From NCBI GenBank assembly GCA_030667285.1, contig DAOUWE010000001.1:1-30335 (forward strand): DNA of 30,335 nucleotides, written 5' to 3'. Both the position numbers and the translations under genes were made by a program. The notes under the pieces were generated by a model. It searched no databases, was not told where the DNA came from, and worked only from the letters and a program-made list of their open reading frames with translations. Numbering within the stretch: position 1 is the first letter of the stretch; each line of letters begins with the position of its first letter. Shown here one piece after another: positions 24,426-30,335 of this stretch. Source of the stretch: Candidatus Shapirobacteria bacterium (GTDB lineage: Bacteria; Patescibacteriota; Microgenomatia; UBA12405; JAUWLS01).

Positions 24426-26347
24426 CTCATCAACTTCTCAAAATCTTCCTGCTCCAAAGTCTCCACTTCTAAAAGTCTCTCTGCCACCTTGTTTAGTTTT
24501 TCTCTTTCTTTTTTCAAAACCCCCTCTGCTTTTTTACTCGCTTTCTCTATTATTTTCATTACCTCCGCATCAATCTTTGTCTTCATTTCATCCGAAACAT
24601 CCAGATTCTGCTTAATCGATCTTCCCTGATCCCCCATACTTAATCTTGAACCAAAGCTAACTAACCCCAAATCACTCATCCCCCACTCCAAAACCATCAT
24701 CCGAGCAATTCTCGAAGCCTGCTGTAGGTCACTCGCCGCTCCGGTTGTAATCTCCGAAAACACTATCTTTTCCGCCACTCTTCCTCCCATCAAACTGACA
24801 ATTTGATCTAATAATTTTGTTTTAGTCTCATGTATCACATCTTTTTGAGGGGGTATTAACGTAAATCCAAGAGCCATTCCTCTGCTCACTATCGATACTC
24901 TGTGCACCGGATCCATTCCCGGTAAACTATGAGTCACTACCGCATGTCCTGCCTCATGATAAGCCGTAATCTTTTTATCCAATTCCGTCTGCACTCTCCT
25001 TTTTCTCGGCCCCATTTTTACCTTCAAAGCCGCTTCTTCAATATCAGAAAAACTAATTGTCTTTTTTTCGTTCTTGGCCGCCAAAATCGCCGCCTCGTTC
25101 AACATATTCTCAATATCCGCCCCGGAAAATCCGACTGTTCTTCTAGCTACTGCTTCCCAATCCACTGTTCTAGAAAACTTCTTACCCCGGGCATGAATTT
25201 TAATAATTGCCTGTCTGTCTTTAATATCCGGCATATCCAACATCACTCTTCTGTCAAACCTCCCCGGTCTCAAAAGTGCTGAATCCAAAAGATCTCCTCG
25301 ATTAGTTGCCGCCAAAACTATCACGTTCGTATTAGCCTCAAATCCATCCATCTCCACTAAAATCTGATTCAAAGTCTGTTCTCTTTCATCATGTCCTCCT
25401 CCAACTCCATAACCCCTCGAGCGACCAATCGCATCTATTTCATCTATAAAAATTATTGCTCTTTTTGTTTTTTTAGCCGTCGCAAAAAGATCTCTCACCC
25501 TACTGGCCCCCACTCCCACCAACATCTCCATAAACTCTGATCCCGCCATTGAAAAAAACGACACGTCTGCCTCGCCGGCCACCGCCCGTGCCAACAAAGT
25601 TTTTCCAACTCCACTCGGACCCACCAACAAAACTCCCTTAGGAATCCTGGCTCCCATTTTTCTATATTTTTCCGGCTTTCTTAAAAAATCTACTACTTCT
25701 TCTAATTCTTGTTTTGCCTCCTCCACTCCGGCCACATCTTTGAATGTTATTTTTTGTTTCCCTTTAACAAAAAGCTTCGCCTTCGATTTTCCAAAATTAA
25801 ATACTCCTCCTTGAGCTCGACTAGCTTGTTTGAAAATATAATAAATAAAAAGAATCGGCAAACCAATTGAGAAAAGATTTAAAAGCACCGTCCCAAAAGT
25901 CTTTAAACCGGACATATTGTCTACTTCAAAATTCACTGATGACGGATCGACTCCCTCATCGGACAAAAGTTCAGCAAAAGAAACCGTTGTTTCTTTCTCT
26001 GTCGTTATTATTCCCGCTTCGTCATTTAACTCCAATGAAATCTTGTCTCCTGTCACCTTAATCGACTCCACTCTTCCCTCTTTTATATCTCTTATCGCTT
26101 CTGATAAGCTGACTTCCGATACTTCCGGCCCCACCAAAGTTACTATTATTCCCAAAAAGTAAAAACCCAACAATAAATACAGTACCCATCTCATTACATT
26201 TTTCGGACTAATCACCACCATCTTTTTCACCTTCATCCCTTTAGGCAACCTGCTCTTTATTTCTTTAGGCAAATTATCCCACCCCAAACTGGCCTTCTTT
26301 GGCTCCTTCTTTTCATTTTTTCCCTTTCCCTCCTCGTTTTTTTCCAC
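24422..26347 (-). CDS. ftsH: ATP-dependent zinc metalloprotease FtsH, 641 aa
   Basis: FtsH degrades misfolded membrane and short-lived cytosolic proteins. Visible in order (numbered from GTG 26347): a charged cytoplasmic start (1-50), helix 1 (about 52-72), an outside domain of about 80 residues, helix 2 (about 150-172), Walker A GPSGVGKT (about 243-250), Walker B FIDEIDA (about 300-306), the LRPGRFDRR arginine-finger region, and zinc site HEAGH (about 464-468) with the later ASDLQQAS Asp. The pore loop reads EMLVGVGASR, whereas the usual sequence is EMFVGVGASR; the pore Phe is Leu. The start is set at GTG 26347, five bases after the extended -10 TGGTAGAAT; an upstream GTG (26362) lies at the -10 and would add five residues. 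Its stop overlaps the convergent neighbour. Confidence 0.93.
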   Translation of the reverse strand: MEKNEEGKGKNEKKEPKKASLGWDNLPKEIKSRLPKGMKVKKMVVISPKNVMRWVLYLLLGFYFLGIIVTLVGPEVSEVSLSEAIRDIKEGRVESIKVTGDKISLELNDEAGIITTEKETTVSFAELLSDEGVDPSSVNFEVDNMSGLKTFGTVLLNLFSIGLPILFIYYIFKQASRAQGGVFNFGKSKAKLFVKGKQKITFKDVAGVEEAKQELEEVVDFLRKPEKYRKMGARIPKGVLLVGPSGVGKTLLARAVAGEADVSFFSMAGSEFMEMLVGVGASRVRDLFATAKKTKRAIIFIDEIDAIGRSRGYGVGGGHDEREQTLNQILVEMDGFEANTNVIVLAATNRGDLLDSALLRPGRFDRRVMLDMPDIKDRQAIIKIHARGKKFSRTVDWEAVARRTVGFSGADIENMLNEAAILAAKNEKKTISFSDIEEAALKVKMGPRKRRVQTELDKKITAYHEAGHAVVTHSLPGMDPVHRVSIVSRGMALGFTLIPPQKDVIHETKTKLLDQIVSLMGGRVAEKIVFSEITTGAASDLQQASRIARMMVLEWGMSDLGLVSFGSRLSMGDQGRSIKQNLDVSDEMKTKIDAEVMKIIEKASKKAEGVLKKEREKLNKVAERLLEVETLEQEDFEKLMS

Positions 26348-26352
26348 GCACC

Positions 26353-26361
26353 ATTCTACCA
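26353..26361 (-). promoter_or_regulatory. Extended -10 promoter that sets the ftsH GTG start
   Basis: TGGTAGAAT on the minus strand ends five bases before GTG 26347. It covers the more upstream in-frame GTG, which therefore cannot be in the message. Confidence 0.6.
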
Positions 26362-26402
26362 CAAACCATACCCAACAAATAGAAACTTCAACCCATATCA
26401 GT

Positions 26403-26408
26403 TAAACT
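26403..26408 (+). promoter_or_regulatory. Putative -10 box of the dockerin-like protein gene
   Basis: TAAACT ends nine bases before ATG 26418. The leader would be about three bases, with no SD. Confidence 0.4.
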
Positions 26409-26417
26409 TATTCACCC

Positions 26418-28175
26418 ATGAAAAAACTTTTCTTTTTCTTCCTTCTTTTTTTCTTCTTATTCTTTAAAAAAAACACTTACGCCATCGCTCCTGTCGGATA
26501 CCTTGACGGTGCCGACGGACAAAAAATTTGGGGTTGGACCAAAGATAATGACTACTCCGGCCCCATCCGTATTCACATCTATATCGACGGAGTACTTGTT
26601 CATCACGAATTAGCTGATACTTACCGAGCCGACGTCGGTTCACACGGATATCGCTGGGACCACTCTCCTCTCGGCGCCGGTGACCATCAAGTCATCGTCT
26701 ACGCCATAGGTGTCGACCAAAACGGCCAACCAAATAACGAAAATCCCGGTCTCAGGGGCTCCCCAAAAACCATTTCTGCTAACTGCAGTCTTCTCACTGG
26801 AAGTCCAAACGAGTGGTGTCGTCACAATCCAAATTACTGGGTAAATCGACAAAAAGACACTAAGCTTCTTTTCAACCAACATATCACTGTTGGTATCAAT
26901 AATTCCTACGGTGGCATAATCTCTCAGCTTTACAATCACGATCATTCAAAAAACATCATTAATGAACACGGCGGAGCCGCCATTCAACTTTCTCTCTGGG
27001 GTTACGATTCCACTGCTCCATCTTGGGGTTGGTTTGCTAAGCAAATGAGTGTTTGTGATCCCACCCCCTACCAAACGGAACAGGAATGTTTATCAAAATA
27101 CTCCGAATGCTGGTCCAAACCAAACGGGGCCAACGTCTGCGACTGTCAAAATATAATCTCCTGTGTTAATTGGGGCGCCGCCGCCCCTTGGAATCCTATT
27201 CAAGCTCAAGCCCAAGGATGTCTTTGGGACCACTCATCCAATGACGTTAATTACTCTTATCAGCCTTCATCGAATTCCTGGGAAATTCGTTTAGACAATC
27301 CTTACAATTTCACCCAAACTGACAGTTTTCAAAACATGAGTTTCGATCAAAAAGTTACCTTGGGAGATGCTTACGCTCGAATCGATTACACCATCCAATA
27401 TTCCGGCCCTTATACCACTGACTCGCATTCTCAAGAAATCCCTGCTATTTTCACCTCTACCGACATAAATTACTACTTCTACTACTACCAAGAAGGCCTC
27501 CCTTACTCCGACCCCAAAAACTCCGTCACCAAGATAGGACCTGTCGAACCCATCGGTCGAGCACTCGCCTTTCCCAATTACACTGGAACCAAGCCTCACT
27601 TTGCTAATCCTACCGAAAAATGGTGGGGGGTCTGTGATCAAACCGAACAACACTGTCTTACCATCGCCACCTCTTCTCCGGAAATCGACAGGGCATCCAT
27701 CAGCACTAAAGACGCTCCGGAGTCAGGCTCTTATCTAACTGCTCTAGGGAGTTTTCATTTCTATCCCAATATGCACAAAGAAATCACAGTTTATCTTTTT
27801 CCCTACAAACACGACGATCTTGTCAACGGGAAAACAATCAGGGAACGAATTTTTGATCTAACCGCTCCTCCTCCCACCTCCACTCCACCCCAACCTACCG
27901 ACACTATCATTCCCACCTCCACTCCCTTCTGTGCTTCTTGTTCGGAATCAAATCCTTCAAAATCAGAAGGGAACAGTAATTGTGACGCTCATCTCAACTT
28001 AACCGATTTCTCTATTTGGTTAGAAATCTATCAAAAAATATTAAAAGGTTCTCCTCTCACTTCTCAAGAACTTTCCTCCGTAGATTTTAATTGCCAAGAA
28101 AACCAAACCACCTACAGCGTCAATCTGACCGACTTCTCTATCTGGCTAGAAAACTACCAAAAGATATTAAATTAA
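26418..28175 (+). CDS. Secreted multidomain protein with C-terminal dockerin-like repeats, 585 aa
   Basis: A Phe-rich signal peptide (1-23, ending TYA) precedes a beta-rich domain of about 100 residues (GYLDGADGQKIWGWTKDND start, IDGVLVHHEL, ADVGSHGYRW). This kind of domain recurs in surface proteins of related bacteria. The middle (about 135-480) has many aromatics and Cys pairs and looks like a beta-sandwich carbohydrate-active or binding domain; no catalytic pair is evident. A Pro/Thr-rich linker (about 483-510) leads to two copies of NLTDFSIWLExYQKIL (about 534-549 and 568-583). The preceding NCDAHLN resembles a calcium-binding dockerin loop. It is probably exported and displayed through a cohesin-like partner, which is not in this window. 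Its stop overlaps the convergent RNHCP gene. Confidence 0.7.
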   Translation: MKKLFFFFLLFFFLFFKKNTYAIAPVGYLDGADGQKIWGWTKDNDYSGPIRIHIYIDGVLVHHELADTYRADVGSHGYRWDHSPLGAGDHQVIVYAIGVDQNGQPNNENPGLRGSPKTISANCSLLTGSPNEWCRHNPNYWVNRQKDTKLLFNQHITVGINNSYGGIISQLYNHDHSKNIINEHGGAAIQLSLWGYDSTAPSWGWFAKQMSVCDPTPYQTEQECLSKYSECWSKPNGANVCDCQNIISCVNWGAAAPWNPIQAQAQGCLWDHSSNDVNYSYQPSSNSWEIRLDNPYNFTQTDSFQNMSFDQKVTLGDAYARIDYTIQYSGPYTTDSHSQEIPAIFTSTDINYYFYYYQEGLPYSDPKNSVTKIGPVEPIGRALAFPNYTGTKPHFANPTEKWWGVCDQTEQHCLTIATSSPEIDRASISTKDAPESGSYLTALGSFHFYPNMHKEITVYLFPYKHDDLVNGKTIRERIFDLTAPPPTSTPPQPTDTIIPTSTPFCASCSESNPSKSEGNSNCDAHLNLTDFSIWLEIYQKILKGSPLTSQELSSVDFNCQENQTTYSVNLTDFSIWLENYQKILN

Positions 28176-28474
28176 TACGATTGTCTCGATAATTCCAAAA
28201 GCCTCTCTCTAGTATCGTTTTTCCCCTCCCTCACTCGAAACTCATGACCACAATCTTCACACTTATAAAAAATCTTAAACCTCCCTTTTTCATAAATCGC
28301 CCTCATCGGTCTCATTAATCCTCCACATTCCGACTTCCTATCTCCCGGAATCTTTTCATCCACATGTTTCCCCCAAAAACAATTCGGACAATGATCCGTG
28401 TATCCATCCCCACCCACCTTCGTACCACACTTTTCGCAAACAAAATCTTCCTTTTTTCTAATAAAATTTCTCAT
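28172..28474 (-). CDS. RNHCP-domain zinc-ribbon protein, 100 aa
   Basis: The N-terminal half has FVCEKCG (Cys pair 1) and YTDHCPNCFWGKHVDEKIPGD, which matches the RNHCP domain signature (HCPxCLxSxHVDxxPGDR); this version has TDHCP rather than RNHCP. The second half has SECGGLM and a further pair in YKCEDCGHEF, so the protein carries several metal-binding Cys. The family's function is unknown; zinc ribbons like this often bind nucleic acid. ATG 28474 overlaps the upstream DUF4012 stop as ATGA, so the two are translationally coupled. It shares the palindrome TTAA with the stop of the convergent gene. Confidence 0.85.
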   Translation of the reverse strand: MRNFIRKKEDFVCEKCGTKVGGDGYTDHCPNCFWGKHVDEKIPGDRKSECGGLMRPMRAIYEKGRFKIFYKCEDCGHEFRVREGKNDTRERLLELSRQSY

Positions 28475-30276
28475 CTTGCCAACTCTACTCCGATTTTTAG
28501 ATCTTTTTTAATCTGATCAGAGTACAACAACTTTCCCGAAACTAAAACCGCTTCTGGATAAACCTGTAATGGGTTCCATCCTTCCGGCAAAGAAACCAAC
28601 AAGGAAAAAGGAGTCTTGTCCCTCCACCCTGCCTGCTTTTGTAAATAGTAAATAAATGACAAGTTATCGTCTACTTGGTCAAACCCTAAACTATATTTTA
28701 GTTCCACCTTTCTCTTTTCCAAAATTGGAACTGTCAACAAAAACCCAATCTCTTTTTTATCTCCCTTTATCTTCTCTGTCAAATCATCACTCTTTATTCT
28801 CTCTTCATCTACCATTATCCAATCCAGTTCCGCCTTCCTCGGAACATAAACTCTCACATAAGCCTTATAGTCCCCCGCCGGCCACGCCGAAGTTCTAGCT
28901 GTATTCTCATAACTTATTTTCAAAACACTGGAAAACTCATCCGAAGAAATATCCACCACTTGCTCCACGCTCCTTTTCAAAAAATAATTAGCCTTATTTA
29001 TTCCCACATTGGCCTCATTGATATGCAGGTAATTAACCACGCAATTCTCTTTTTTCCCACAACTTACTCTTTCTAATTGTCCATTCCATCCCAAATCAGA
29101 AAGTATCCGCTCTGCTTCCTCTGCCCCGTTCATACCAATCATCAACTCTCCCTCTTCCAATGCTTCCAAAAGCGCTCCTCCTAATTCAAAATATTTATCC
29201 GGACCAAGAAGTTTTATCTCTTCCAAAAGTACGTTTCCCAACATTCCTAAGAAAGTAGCTTTTTGAGAAGATCCCGGAAAAAACTTATTTTCCGAATAAA
29301 GCTCTGCCTGCTCATAAAGATTATCTACTGTTATTTCTTCCTCGTAATCCGGAATATAAACCTTTTCCAAAACCTCCACTATTTTCTCGGCCACGGCTAA
29401 ATTCATTCCAATTACGCCATCTACTTTCTTTCCCATTTCTTTTTCCAAAAACCAATTAATATCCTCTACCGATTCCAAAAAATCAGGCTCCCAGTTAGCA
29501 TCCCGTAGGTACCATCCTGGTTCTCCCAAATATTTCTTCAGCTCTTCTGGTGGCTCCACATGCCCCTTGAGTTGTCCATCCAAACTGTAAACATCTCTAA
29601 CGGTAAAATCCAAAAACTGCCCGTCTTCGAGACTCAAAAATCCCACCGAGCCAATAAACCCACCGGTCGGTCTAATTTCCATTTCATTCTGTAAAAGCAC
29701 CAGAAACTCTCTTCTATTTCCGCCCACACCCAACATATAAGACCAAGTCTCTAGGCTTTTTTTCAAGAGCACTATTTTTTCCTTCTCATCACCTATCTTC
29801 TCTGCCATTTTTCTTGGTTCCATTCTCCATTTCCCGGGCAACCATCCCCAGTCCCCACCCAGTCTGGCCTGTACCATCGACAATCTCTCTTCTAAATCCC
29901 CTAGTCCCAATTCCATTTGAGCCATGCTTCCTTCCCAATCAACAACTTTTCTCTGAAAAACTCCTTCAGAAAGGACACTACCGATTTTCGCCAACTCTAA
30001 TCCTATCTCACCTACTTCTAAAATCTCCCTCTCTAAAACCACCAAGTCGGAAAATCTTCTTCCCCACTGCCAATCTCTCATTTCCCATCTTTCTATTTTT
30101 GACTCCAATCCGGAAACCCTTCTTTCGCTTTTCTCTAAAAGCTCACTCGCTAAAATCCAGTTTTTAGATACTACCATCGGTTCAACTTTCTTCAAATCAC
30201 TATAAACCCGATAAGTATCCACCGCCATCAAAAGAGGGATCGTCAACAACCACAAAAAAACAAGCACAAGAACCAA
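28471..30276 (-). CDS. DUF4012 membrane-anchored extracellular protein, 601 aa
   Basis: One N-terminal membrane helix (about 1-20) anchors a large outside domain. Residues about 25-190 are helical and partly coiled-coil-like. The DUF4012 core follows: LVLLQNEMEIRPTGGFIGS (about 192-210), the DVYSLDGQ region, and later EKIVEVLEKVYIPDYEE. The last 150 residues are beta-rich. The family is common in CPR and actinobacterial genomes and is associated with surface polysaccharide or envelope functions; its activity is unknown. The start is unclear: TTG 30276 is the only usual start before the helix after an in-frame TAG at 30297. The TGA stop overlaps the next gene's ATG. Confidence 0.85.
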   Translation of the reverse strand: MVLVLVFLWLLTIPLLMAVDTYRVYSDLKKVEPMVVSKNWILASELLEKSERRVSGLESKIERWEMRDWQWGRRFSDLVVLEREILEVGEIGLELAKIGSVLSEGVFQRKVVDWEGSMAQMELGLGDLEERLSMVQARLGGDWGWLPGKWRMEPRKMAEKIGDEKEKIVLLKKSLETWSYMLGVGGNRREFLVLLQNEMEIRPTGGFIGSVGFLSLEDGQFLDFTVRDVYSLDGQLKGHVEPPEELKKYLGEPGWYLRDANWEPDFLESVEDINWFLEKEMGKKVDGVIGMNLAVAEKIVEVLEKVYIPDYEEEITVDNLYEQAELYSENKFFPGSSQKATFLGMLGNVLLEEIKLLGPDKYFELGGALLEALEEGELMIGMNGAEEAERILSDLGWNGQLERVSCGKKENCVVNYLHINEANVGINKANYFLKRSVEQVVDISSDEFSSVLKISYENTARTSAWPAGDYKAYVRVYVPRKAELDWIMVDEERIKSDDLTEKIKGDKKEIGFLLTVPILEKRKVELKYSLGFDQVDDNLSFIYYLQKQAGWRDKTPFSLLVSLPEGWNPLQVYPEAVLVSGKLLYSDQIKKDLKIGVELAR

Positions 30277-30335
30277 ACCAAGTCGATTTTTCCACTAACA
30301 CTTTTTTATCTCTCCGGTCACCAAATGCACTGTTT

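Overview
The window most likely comes from a Candidate Phyla Radiation (Patescibacteria) bacterium, plausibly of the Microgenomates group. This is inferred from gene content: a tandem array of two-helix T4SS-pilin-like proteins beside a VirB6-like membrane protein, DUF4012, an RNHCP-domain protein, secreted dockerin-like proteins, many orphan genes, very short intergenic gaps, and a 23S-5S operon without an adjacent 16S gene. No species can be named. The genetic code is standard: almost all genes end in TAA or TAG, two use TGA as stop, and long genes are otherwise uninterrupted.

Layout. 1-1096 (minus): rho (cut by the window edge) and a 56-residue orphan. 1097-1770: mostly empty. 1771-2949 (plus): a membrane glycosyltransferase. 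2936-5486 (minus): radA, interrupted by one in-frame TGA at a conserved glycine codon, then rpsA. 5596-9017 (minus): tRNA-Ala(TGC)-23S-5S with a strong promoter and a terminator-like hairpin in its leader. 9227-10363 (minus): a membrane-anchored GH18-like protein. 10444-10517 (plus): tRNA-Ile(GAT). 10523-13545 (minus): a 7TM protein, an ATP-grasp/retropepsin fusion and a RimK-like ligase, resembling known peptide-ligase (amidoligase) systems. 13672-19920 (plus): six pilin-like genes, a large secreted glycosidase-like protein and a VirB6/TrbL-like protein, forming a cell-surface secretion or pilus locus. 19961-22330 (minus): a 789-residue orphan. 22389-24425 (plus): an RRM protein and a protein with a nucleoside-phosphorylase-like C-terminus. 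24422-26347 (minus): ftsH. 26418-28175 (plus): a secreted dockerin-like protein. 28172-30276 (minus): DUF4012 and RNHCP genes.

The strongest genome-wide signal is in the starts. At about ten genes a -10 hexamer, often in extended TGnTANAAT form, lies 5-7 bases before the start codon, leaving no room for a Shine-Dalgarno site. This points to widespread leaderless mRNAs. It moves several starts downstream, including to GTG for ftsH (26347) and the VirB6-like gene (18385). rho is a contrast: it has a full -35/-10 promoter, a roughly 68-base leader, a possible SD and a 12-bp palindrome upstream.

Other points of interest are the RadA TGA, the ligase/protease/7TM operon, the terminator-like hairpin in the rRNA leader, the hairpin between an AAGGAG and the rpsA start, tail-to-tail genes that overlap at their stop codons, and an FtsH pore loop with Leu in place of the usual Phe.
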